The notes below the pieces were generated by a model that was not told where the DNA came from, did no database searches, and saw nothing but the letters and a program-made list of their open reading frames with translations. A DNA stretch of 5,258 bases from NCBI GenBank assembly GCA_045128275.1, contig JBGVRH010000066.1:1-5258 (forward strand). Reading direction: 5' to 3'. Position 1 is the stretch's first letter. Every line of letters begins with the position of its first letter. The stretch comes from CAMEON01 sp045128275 (lineage in GTDB: Bacteria > Bacillota > Clostridia > Oscillospirales > CAG-272). Positions 1-5,069 of the stretch are shown piece after piece. The translations under genes and the position numbers were made by a program.

Positions 1-28
1 TATAAAGACGGAAAATCTGCAAATGTGC

Positions 29-76
29 AAAAAAAGAAAAATACGAGAAACACCGAAATGTTCTCGTATTTTTCTT
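29..76 (-). terminator. Intrinsic terminator of the decarboxylase unit
   Basis: A perfect 16-bp inverted repeat (34-49 with 61-76) encloses an 11-base loop. Read on the minus strand, the stem is followed at once by seven T residues (35-29), the usual form of a Rho-independent terminator. It lies about 100 bases after the stop of the small OadG-like gene and should end the beta/gamma transcript. The stem is AT-rich at its base and has a GAGAA/TTCTC upper part. A T-rich run also follows it on the plus strand, so it could work in both directions. The 96 bases between it and the gene hold only weak, mutually exclusive inverted repeats (86-92 with 131-137; 114-119 with 138-143). Confidence 0.85.
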
Positions 77-172
77 CGCCTTCGCAATGCTCGTTATTCT
101 TAATTCTCGGAAACTGTCCTTAAGGGAACTGAGCATTGGACAGACACCTTGTTTTTCTTTATGGGATCAGAC

Positions 173-562
173 TTATTCCTCTTTATCTTTCCCGCCCAGC
201 TTGCTCAGCACCAGCACGGCCAGCACGATGACGCAGGTGACGAGGAAGATGCCCAGCATACCCATGCCCATGACGGGGAGGGTATCCAGCAGGGTCTCGG
301 GGTAGAAGCCGAGATTCATCTGATACTCGGTCTCTGCCTCGGTCTCGGTCTCGGTCTCGGGCTCGGTGATCTCCTCGGCGGTATCCTCGGCGGTCTCGGG
401 AGCAGCGGTGACCTCCTCGGCGGCAGTCTCAGCCGAGGTCTCGGGAGCAGTGGTGGTCTCCTCCACGGTCTCGGGGGCGGTGGTGGCCTCCTCGGCCATG
501 ACGAACAGGGGCAGAGAGAATACCAGGCAGAGGGTCAACAGAACGGCAAACAGTTTCTTCAT
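173..562 (-). CDS. OadG-like small (gamma) subunit of a sodium-pumping decarboxylase, with signal peptide
   Basis: This is a 129-residue protein. Residues 1-23 form a signal peptide (MKK, hydrophobic core, VMA before EEA). Residues 24-79 are a low-complexity linker of Glu, Thr, Ala and Pro with no aromatic residues. Residues 95-121 are a membrane segment containing GMGMLGIFLVTC, and a short charged tail (GGKDKEE) follows. The single helix of the MGMxGIFLVT type, and a position 18 bp after the beta-subunit gene, match the OadG family, whose small membrane protein assembles the alpha and beta subunits of sodium-translocating decarboxylases. The ATG is preceded by AAAGGAGG at 8-base spacing. It is odd in that the acidic linker comes before the helix, behind a cleavable signal, so it should face outside the cell. 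The linker is partly encoded by a DNA hexamer repeat. The subunit identity is inferred from context plus one helix; a generic lipid-anchored or membrane spacer protein is the alternative. Confidence 0.75.
   Translation of the reverse strand: MKKLFAVLLTLCLVFSLPLFVMAEEATTAPETVEETTTAPETSAETAAEEVTAAPETAEDTAEEITEPETETETEAETEYQMNLGFYPETLLDTLPVMGMGMLGIFLVTCVIVLAVLVLSKLGGKDKEE
326..367 (-). repeat. Hexamer microsatellite inside the OadG-like gene
   Basis: Seven consecutive 6-base units, mostly CTCGGT on the plus strand, encode the Glu-Thr run (ETETETEAETE) at about residues 66-79 of the small subunit. Because the unit is a multiple of three, gain or loss of copies would change linker length without breaking the frame. 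Confidence 0.85.
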
Positions 563-580
563 TTCAGTACCCTCCTTTCA

Positions 581-1726
581 TTAACCGATGAGGTTGAGGA
601 TCATACCGCCGGCGATGACCGACGCGATCTGACCCGATACGTTGACACCGATGGCGTGCATGAGCAGGAAGTTGGAGTTGTCGGCCTCCAGACCCATCTT
701 ATGCACCACACGGGCGGACATGGGGAACGCAGAGATACCCGCCGCGCCGATCATGGGGTTGATCTTCTTGTCCTTGGGCAAAAAGACGTTGAGAAGCTTG
801 GCGAACAGCACGCCGCCCGCGGTATCGAAGATGAAGGCGAACAGACCCAGACCGATGATGAGCAGGGTCTCAAAGCGCAGGAAGAACTCGGCCTGCATCT
901 TGGTGGCGATGGTGAGACCCAAAAACAGGGTGACCAGGTTGGCCAGCACCTTCTGGGCGGTCTCGGAGAGGCTGTCCAGCACGCCGCACTCGCGGATGAG
1001 GTTACCGAACATGAGGAAGCCGATGAGGGGCGCGCTCTTGGGGGAGACGATGCCCGTGATGACGGTGATGACGATGGGGAACAGGATCTTGGTACGCTTG
1101 GACACGTTGATGTCCTTGTTGGACATACGGATCTGGCGCTCCTTCTTGGTGGTGAGGAGCTTGATGACGGGGGGCTGGACGATGGGCACCAGGGCCATGT
1201 AGGAGTAGGCGGCCACCATGATGGCACCCGTGTAGTTGGAGCCGAAGTAGTTGGCCACGAAGATGGAGGTGGGGCCGTCGGCGGCACCGATGATGGCAAT
1301 GGAGGCGGCATCCTTCAGCTCAAAGCCCACCACACCCGCGAGACACAGGGTGAAGAAGATACCGAACTGGGCGGCCGCGCCGAAGATCATGAGCTTGGGG
1401 TTGGAGAGCAGGGGGCCGAAGTCGATCATGGCACCGATGCCAATGAACAGGAGCAGGGGGAACAGCTCGTTGGCGATGCCCGCCGCAAAGAGCACGTCGA
1501 TGGGGCCCTCCTCCAGGACACCCTCCACGAGCTGGTTCACCGCGCCCGACATGGGGAGGTTGACCAGAATAGCACCGAAGCCCATGGGCAGGAGCAGGGT
1601 AGGCTCCATGTCCTTCTTGATGGCCAGATAGATCAGCAAGCCGCCGATACACCACATGGCCACCTGGGGAAGGGTGATGTTTTCAAAGTTGTAGAACAGC
1701 TCTGCCAGTTGCCCGAAGAAATTCAC
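581..1726 (-). CDS. Sodium ion-translocating decarboxylase, beta subunit (OadB/GcdB/MmdB family)
   Basis: This is a 381-residue polytopic membrane protein, a normal length for the short Gram-positive members. Family motifs are visible in order: GIGAMIDFGPLLSNP (96-110), GAADGPTSIF (147-156) with the Asp150 that corresponds to the essential membrane aspartate of the family, GAAGISAFPMSARVV (327-341), and HAIGVNVSGQIAS (357-369). About nine to eleven hydrophobic segments flank a charged cytoplasmic loop (193-213). In the known enzymes this subunit couples decarboxylation of carboxybiotin, formed on the alpha subunit from oxaloacetate, methylmalonyl-CoA or glutaconyl-CoA, to export of Na+. Which substrate applies cannot be told from this subunit. 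The start is GTG (1724-1726), chosen because GAGAGG lies 9 bases upstream and because MNFFGQ begins a typical amphipathic N-terminus; the next internal Met is at residue 24. The small subunit gene follows after 18 bp. The long leader with a terminator hairpin suggests riboswitch control. No alpha subunit is in the window. Confidence 0.93.
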   Translation of the reverse strand: MNFFGQLAELFYNFENITLPQVAMWCIGGLLIYLAIKKDMEPTLLLPMGFGAILVNLPMSGAVNQLVEGVLEEGPIDVLFAAGIANELFPLLLFIGIGAMIDFGPLLSNPKLMIFGAAAQFGIFFTLCLAGVVGFELKDAASIAIIGAADGPTSIFVANYFGSNYTGAIMVAAYSYMALVPIVQPPVIKLLTTKKERQIRMSNKDINVSKRTKILFPIVITVITGIVSPKSAPLIGFLMFGNLIRECGVLDSLSETAQKVLANLVTLFLGLTIATKMQAEFFLRFETLLIIGLGLFAFIFDTAGGVLFAKLLNVFLPKDKKINPMIGAAGISAFPMSARVVHKMGLEADNSNFLLMHAIGVNVSGQIASVIAGGMILNLIG

Positions 1727-1770
1727 GTTGTAATACCTCTCTTTTGATTTGGATTTGAAAATAGCCGAAA

Positions 1771-1819
1771 TAAAAAGACTTTTACCGAAAGTCGAAGAAG
1801 ACTGTTCGGTAAAAGTCTT
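1771..1819 (-). terminator. Leader terminator (expression platform) before the beta-subunit gene
   Basis: A 15-bp perfect inverted repeat (1775-1789 with 1805-1819) extends by four more pairs (1790-1793 with 1800-1803) past a single bulged base (1804), closing a GAAGAA loop on the plus strand. On the minus strand it is followed by TTTTTATTT. It lies between the promoter and the GTG start, about 45 bases upstream of the gene, so it must be conditionally bypassed for the decarboxylase genes to be expressed. Confidence 0.88.
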
Positions 1820-1901
1820 GCTATTTCATTCCCGCGCGGGTCGGATGACCGTACTGACGCCCAGGACACGGCAAATGCCGCAAGCTACTCCCTTTTACGC
1901 T
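1771..1901 (-). promoter_or_regulatory. Candidate cation riboswitch (yybP-ykoY-like) in the decarboxylase leader
   Basis: The leader starts a few bases after the promoter at 1906-1934. Near the 5' end GUAAAAG (1898-1892) pairs perfectly with CUUUUAC (1815-1809), forming a closing stem P1. Inside it GGAGUA (1891-1886) faces AAGA (1819-1816), followed by GCU/AGC (1885-1883 with 1822-1820). A small hairpin CGGC-AUUU-GCCG (1880-1869) and a GC-rich region with CGUCAGUACGG and CCCGCGCGGG (1859-1831) fill the interior. The CUUUUAC strand is also part of the 5' arm of the terminator at 1775-1819, so P1 and the terminator exclude each other. That is the logic of a transcriptional ON switch. AAAAGGGAGUAGC at the 5' end and AGCAAGAC at the 3' end are what I remember of the yybP-ykoY Mn2+ riboswitch, except that this class usually has four G's. 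The regulated genes pump Na+, so a Na+-sensing class is a real alternative. Confidence 0.72.
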
Positions 1902-1905
1902 CCAT

Positions 1906-1934
1906 ATTTTAACACAAGTTCAATCATTTGTAAA
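1906..1934 (-). promoter_or_regulatory. Sigma-A promoter of the decarboxylase unit
   Basis: On the minus strand TTTACA (1934-1929) and TAAAAT (1911-1906) are separated by exactly 17 bases, with a TG one base upstream of the -10 box (extended -10). Transcription would start near 1899-1901, directly before the P1 stem of the leader. The fit with the RNA structure supports the assignment. Confidence 0.75.
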
Positions 1935-1986
1935 GAGGAAAAAGGGAGATTTTTCGTGTTTTCAAAGAGAATTTTTGTGGCTTTTT

Positions 1987-2182
1987 TCAAATTTGGGTTT
2001 ATCTGTGGGATGCACATCCCTTTCACGCATCCAATACACCAATGGGGAAGGGGCCCCATGGGGGTCTCCTCTATGCTACCCACTATCAAATCTCTTGGCA
2101 TATCTATGCTTTTTGAAAGTTTTGGGGATTCATAAGGGACTTTTTCAAAAGTCCCTTATGCGGGGGGCAGGGGCAGAGCCCC
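1987..2182. repeat. Non-coding hairpin-rich spacer with the shared 15-base core (element A)
   Basis: The 486-bp gap between the reductase stop and the beta-subunit start holds, besides promoter and leader, a stretch with no credible gene. AAATTTGGGTTTATC at 1989-2003 is the same core found at 3363-3377 and 5079-5093. Hairpins occur at 2007-2020 (GGGATG/CATCCC), 2042-2059 (ATGGGG/CCCCAT), 2131-2160 and 2170-2182. No heptamer array is seen here, unlike the other two copies, so it may be a different or decayed member. TTGCAGTTT just after the reductase stop (minus strand, near 2210-2202) recurs just after the stop at 3522. Confidence 0.55.
2131..2182 (-). terminator. Two adjacent hairpins after the reductase gene, possible terminator
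   Basis: CATAAGGGAC (2131-2140) pairs with GTCCCTTATG (2151-2160) around a loop of TTTTTCAAAA. The TTTT and AAAA of that loop can also pair. Next to it GGGGC (2170-2174) pairs with GCCCC (2178-2182). They lie 30-80 bases after the reductase stop, where a terminator is expected, but no clear T run follows on the minus strand. They may instead be repeat-element sequence that blocks RNA decay. Confidence 0.4.
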
Positions 2183-2212
2183 TCGTTCTCCTCGTTCCCC
2201 ATAAACTGCAAC

Positions 2213-3334
2213 TTACCCTTCAAATCTCTCCCCGATCTCCTTGAGGAGCTGACGGATGGGGAGCTGCTGGGGGCAGATCTCCTCGCAGGCGCCGCACCCG
2301 ATGCAGTCGGTGGGCTTACCGCCCTTGGAGGTGACCCAGTTGTAGTGACCGCGGGCATCCTCGGTGTTGAAGCGGCGGGCCTTGTTCTCCGCGCCGAAGA
2401 TGGAGTGGATGCGGATGCCCATGGGACAGCGGTCGCCGTCGGTGCAGTACTTGCAGGAGGTGCAGGGGATGGTGGGGATGGCGCGGATGATGTCGGCCAC
2501 GCGGTAGACGGTGTCGAACTCGGTCTCGGTGAAGGGGGTGAAGTCCTTCATGGACTTGATGTTATCGGTCATCTGATCCATATTGCTCATGCCCGACAGC
2601 ACCATGAAGATGTTGTCGAAGGAGGCGGCGTAGCGGATGGCGTAGCCTGCGGGGGAATACTCGCCCAGCTTGGCGATCTCCTCCAGGCCTGCCTCGGGGA
2701 GGTTGACCAGACTGCCGCCGCGGACGGGCTCCATGACGATGACGGGCTTGCCGTGCTTCACGCAGACCTCATAGCAGAGGCGGGACTGGACTCCCGCGTC
2801 CTCGTAGTCCAGATAGTTGAACTGGAGCTGAACCACCTCGATGGCGGGCTGCTCCGAGAGGATCATATCCAGCACGTCGGCCTTATCGTGGAAGGAGATG
2901 CCCACGTGGCGCACCTTGCCCTCGGCCTTCAGCTCGGAGGCGATCTCAAAGGCGCGGTTGTTCGTGTAGTGGGGGTAGTTCCCTGCCGTCAGAGAGTGGA
3001 GGAGGAAGAAGTCAAAGTACTCCACGCCGCAGGCCTCCAGCATGGACTGGAAGTAGGGGCGGATCTCCGCCTCGGTGTTGAAGAAGTTGGGGGAGAGCTT
3101 ATCCGTGAGGATGTAGCTGTCGCGGGGGTAGCGGGAGGTGAGGCACTCCTTGACCGCCAGCTCGCTCTTGCCGCCGATGTAGCCGTGGGCGGTGTCGAAG
3201 TAGTTGAAGCCCGCGTTGATGAAGGCATCCACCATGTCGCAGGTCTGGGGGATATCCACGGCATCGCCGTTCATGGGGAGACGCATCATGCCGAAGCCGA
3301 AGTTCTTTTTGATCTCGGGGTAGAAGGTGTTCAT
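2213..3334 (-). CDS. Aldo/keto reductase with two C-terminal 4Fe-4S motifs
   Basis: This is a 373-residue soluble protein. Residues 1-280 are an aldo/keto reductase barrel: NFGFGMMRLP at the N-terminus, the catalytic tetrad as Asp47 and Tyr52 (YFDTAHGY), Lys79 (LTDKL) and His113 (LLHSL), then GKVRHVGIS (139-147) and MEPVRGG (201-207). The C-terminus has two ferredoxin-like cysteine clusters, CTSCKYC with Cys303-Pro (Cys291, 294, 297, 303) and CIGCGACEEICP (Cys344, 347, 350, 354). This fusion is a known anaerobe family, annotated as predicted oxidoreductase of the aldo/keto reductase family; the natural substrate is generally unknown. The Fe-S part suggests electron exchange with ferredoxin or another carrier rather than NAD(P)H alone. 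The ATG at 3334 has AAAGGAG at 8-base spacing; an in-frame extension to 3631 runs through repeat DNA and the neighbouring gene and is not used. No convincing promoter of its own was found, so it may be read through from the phosphatase genes. Confidence 0.92.
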   Translation of the reverse strand: MNTFYPEIKKNFGFGMMRLPMNGDAVDIPQTCDMVDAFINAGFNYFDTAHGYIGGKSELAVKECLTSRYPRDSYILTDKLSPNFFNTEAEIRPYFQSMLEACGVEYFDFFLLHSLTAGNYPHYTNNRAFEIASELKAEGKVRHVGISFHDKADVLDMILSEQPAIEVVQLQFNYLDYEDAGVQSRLCYEVCVKHGKPVIVMEPVRGGSLVNLPEAGLEEIAKLGEYSPAGYAIRYAASFDNIFMVLSGMSNMDQMTDNIKSMKDFTPFTETEFDTVYRVADIIRAIPTIPCTSCKYCTDGDRCPMGIRIHSIFGAENKARRFNTEDARGHYNWVTSKGGKPTDCIGCGACEEICPQQLPIRQLLKEIGERFEG

Positions 3335-3360
3335 GGGATTATCTCCTTTTGTGATATACA

Positions 3361-3523
3361 TTAAATTTGGGTTTATCGCTGAGCTTTGCTCAGCAGAGAG
3401 ATACAAGATACGGAGATACAAGATACAAGATATAGAACGGATTACGCTGTAACGTTTTTCATATCTTGTATCTTTGTATCTTGTAACTTGTATCTCGCAG
3501 TAAAACTGCAATTTGAATTTCTC
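3361..3523. repeat. Palindromic repeat element with AGATACA heptamers (element B)
   Basis: It fills the spacer between the phosphatase and reductase genes. In plus-strand order it has the shared core AAATTTGGGTTTATC (3363-3377), a hairpin GCTGAGC-TTT-GCTCAGC (3378-3394, stem overlapping the core's trailing GC), and a 36-base arm of AGATACA-type 7-base units (3398-3433). After a 27-base loop the complementary 36-base arm follows (3461-3496; 27 of 36 positions pair, mismatches mostly in the middle). A small hairpin GCAGT-AAA-ACTGC (3497-3509) and a 14-base end (3510-3523) complete it. That end is identical, in inverse orientation, to 5070-5083 of element C. Transcribed, it would form a very long hairpin between the two genes. 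No protein is encoded. It looks like a small non-autonomous repeat element. Confidence 0.8.
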
Positions 3524-4247
3524 AAAACTTAATACTGTTATGGTACCCCGTAATGATCCCCTCGCGGTAGAGATGGGAATCATTGGCCGTCTGCAACACG
3601 TGGGGGTACACGTACTTCCCTCGCGGCTCAAAGTTGATCACCGACATGGAGCTGTGGCTGAAATCGAAGTGGGTGCAGAACATGGGGTAAGGGATATCCA
3701 GCATACTGCTGAAGAAGCTCATGCCGAAGCCTTGGTGGGCGAAGAGGGCCACGCGGTCGCGGTTGAGATGCTCACCCACTACCTCATAGCGGGCGTTTTC
3801 CCTGTCGTGGCGGAAGCCGAGGGACAGGAAAAACTCGTCCACGGCGGCGTTGACCCGCTCCACGCCTGCCTTGAAGTTCAGTCCCGCAAGCTCGGGATGC
3901 TCATACCACTTCTCGCCCAGAGCGCGCACCTCGGGGGAGGAGAAGATCTCCAGATATTTGGGGTCAAAGAACGCCCAGGTATGCTCATACTTGGGATGGG
4001 GGACGGTGAACTCGTTCCAGACGATGCCCTCGTCCGCCCAGTCGCAGGGGGTGATCTCCTTTCCCAGCAGGTCGCAGATGGGCTGGGCCGTCTGCATGGT
4101 GCGGAGGGTGGGGGAGGCGAAGACGCGGTCGATGCCAAAGAGGCAGAGACGCTTGGAGAGAGCCTTGGCCTGCTCCCTTCCCAAAGGGGTCAAAGAGTAG
4201 TCGGGCACGCCCAAGGGCTCGCCGTGGCGGATATAGTAGAAAAGCAT
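3522..4247 (-). CDS. Histidine phosphatase family protein, paralogue 2
   Basis: This is a 241-residue soluble protein of the phosphoglycerate-mutase-like (histidine phosphatase) superfamily. Visible active-site elements are Arg7-His8-Gly9 (YYIRHGEP, phospho-acceptor His8), SLTPLGREQAKAL (18-30), ASPTLRTMQTA with Arg49, a probable acid in WADEG (Glu73), and the second catalytic histidine in FAHQG (His171). The C-terminus is unusually well conserved with its neighbour: MSFFSSMLDIPYP (176-188), DFSHSS (195-200), NDSHLYREG (222-230), ending in NSIKF. The family covers phosphomonoesterases and mutases acting on sugar phosphates, nucleotides and other small phosphate esters; the substrate here cannot be read from the sequence. 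The ATG follows AAAGGAG at 6-base spacing, 19 bp after the stop of the paralogue, so the two are co-transcribed. The TGA stop (3524-3522) overlaps the end of element B. Confidence 0.9.
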   Translation of the reverse strand: MLFYYIRHGEPLGVPDYSLTPLGREQAKALSKRLCLFGIDRVFASPTLRTMQTAQPICDLLGKEITPCDWADEGIVWNEFTVPHPKYEHTWAFFDPKYLEIFSSPEVRALGEKWYEHPELAGLNFKAGVERVNAAVDEFFLSLGFRHDRENARYEVVGEHLNRDRVALFAHQGFGMSFFSSMLDIPYPMFCTHFDFSHSSMSVINFEPRGKYVYPHVLQTANDSHLYREGIITGYHNSIKF

Positions 4248-4266
4248 GGACTTCTCCTTTCGCGAA

Positions 4267-4983
4267 TCAGAACTTGATTCCGTTATTGTACCCCGTCAGA
4301 AGCCCCTCGCGGTAGAGGTGGGAGTCATTAGAGGATTGCAGCACCTTAGGGTAGACGTACCCACCCATCTCGGTGAATTGGATCACAGACAGAGAACTGT
4401 GGCTGAAATCGTAGTGGGTGGAGAACTGGGGGTAGGGGATATCCAGCATACTGCTGAAGAAGCTCATGGCAAAGCCCTGATGGGCGAACAGAGCCACCCG
4501 CCCGTGATTGGGGGTCACGACCTCGTAGCGGTGATTCTCACGGTCATGACGATAGCCCAGCTCCAAGAAGAAATTGTCCACGGCCTCGTTGACACGCTTC
4601 ACACCCTTGGCAAAGTTGTACTTATCAAAGGCGGGATGCTCATACCATTTCTTACCCAGCGCAAAAACCTCGGGAGAATTGAACAGAGCAACGAGCTCGG
4701 CATCAAAGAAGGACCAGTTATAGCCCGTATCCTCGCGGATAATCATGAAATCTTGAGCTGCCAGTGCCTCGTCAGCCCACGGGCATATGTTGATCTCCTT
4801 TTTCAGAAGGTCGCAGAGGGGCTGTGCCGTCATTCTGGCTCGGTTGGAGGGGGAGGAATAAACCTTGTCCACGCCGTGAACGATCAGACGCTTGGCCAGA
4901 GCCTTGGCCTGCTCCTGCCCCAGCGGGGTGAGGGAATCGGGATCGTAAATAGGGTCACCGTGGCGGACGTAGTACAAAAGCAT
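4267..4983 (-). CDS. Histidine phosphatase family protein, paralogue 1
   Basis: This is a 238-residue protein, first gene of the tandem pair. Active-site elements are Arg7-His8 (YYVRHGDP), SSPSNRARMTA with Arg48, WADEA (Glu72) and FAHQG (His168). It aligns along its whole length with the downstream gene; in the C-terminal 77 residues, from RVALFAHQG to the end, 60 positions are identical. Two ATGs lie six bases apart (4989 and 4983). The second is preferred because AAGGAG then has an 8-base spacing (only 2 for the first) and because MLLYYVRHG matches the MLFYYIRHG start of the paralogue. A near-consensus promoter lies about 35 bases upstream. The role is inferred as small-molecule phosphatase; RHGDP instead of the commoner RHGE/RHGQ and the shared long C-terminal motif suggest a distinct subfamily. 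The neighbours do not point to a pathway. Confidence 0.9.
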   Translation of the reverse strand: MLLYYVRHGDPIYDPDSLTPLGQEQAKALAKRLIVHGVDKVYSSPSNRARMTAQPLCDLLKKEINICPWADEALAAQDFMIIREDTGYNWSFFDAELVALFNSPEVFALGKKWYEHPAFDKYNFAKGVKRVNEAVDNFFLELGYRHDRENHRYEVVTPNHGRVALFAHQGFAMSFFSSMLDIPYPQFSTHYDFSHSSLSVIQFTEMGGYVYPKVLQSSNDSHLYREGLLTGYNNGIKF

Positions 4984-5018
4984 GGTCATATCTCCTTGGT
5001 GTTGGATTGTATGTAATC

Positions 5019-5047
5019 ATTTTACCATGAAAGCGGGAATTTGTCAA
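5019..5047 (-). promoter_or_regulatory. Sigma-A promoter of the phosphatase pair
   Basis: On the minus strand a perfect TTGACA (5047-5042) is followed after 17 bases by TAAAAT (5024-5019). The start would be near 5012, giving a short leader of about 30 bases. This is the strongest promoter in the window. Element C begins about 23 bases upstream of the -35 box. Confidence 0.85.
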
Positions 5048-5069
5048 CGGGGGTTGAGGAAATCCGTTG
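5045..5069. promoter_or_regulatory. Possible operator-like inverted repeat at the -35 box
   Basis: CAACGG (5045-5050) and CCGTTG (5064-5069) form a 6-bp inverted repeat with a 13-base gap. The first half overlaps three bases of the -35 box of the phosphatase promoter, a usual position for a repressor or activator site. The repeat is short and could be chance. Confidence 0.25.

Noticed and set aside
149..1747. A 532-codon open frame on the plus strand opposite the two decarboxylase genes
   Set aside because: It is rich in Gly, His, Asp and Leu runs typical of the antisense of GC-rich membrane-protein genes. It has no ribosome binding site and crosses two well-supported genes plus the intergenic gap.
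1895..2101. A 68-codon minus-strand frame with Cys and Pro residues in the large spacer
   Set aside because: It overlaps the shared repeat core and the promoter, has no clear ribosome binding site, and its INPNL segment is simply the translation of the repeat core, also seen in the other two copies.
1727..2212. tRNA or other stable RNA gene in the 486-bp spacer
   Set aside because: No cloverleaf, T-loop GGTTC-type motif or other recognisable stable RNA was seen apart from the leader structure; the remaining hairpins are isolated inverted repeats.
2345..3364. A 339-codon open frame on the plus strand opposite the reductase
   Set aside because: Its composition is that of an antisense shadow (repetitive Gly, Val, His, Asp), with no family motif, while the opposite strand encodes a complete reductase with catalytic and cluster residues.
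3398..3496. CRISPR-like array
   Set aside because: The repeated units are only 7 bases, contiguous and arranged as a palindrome. There are no unique spacers of regular length.
3335..3631. N-terminal extension of the reductase by about 99 codons
   Set aside because: The extension reads through heptamer repeat DNA and into the phosphatase gene; the ATG at 3334 has an ideal ribosome binding site and the barrel starts there.
3513..5016. Two plus-strand open frames (254 and 256 codons) opposite the phosphatase pair
   Set aside because: They resemble each other only because the genes on the other strand are duplicates. No start signals or motifs of their own are seen.
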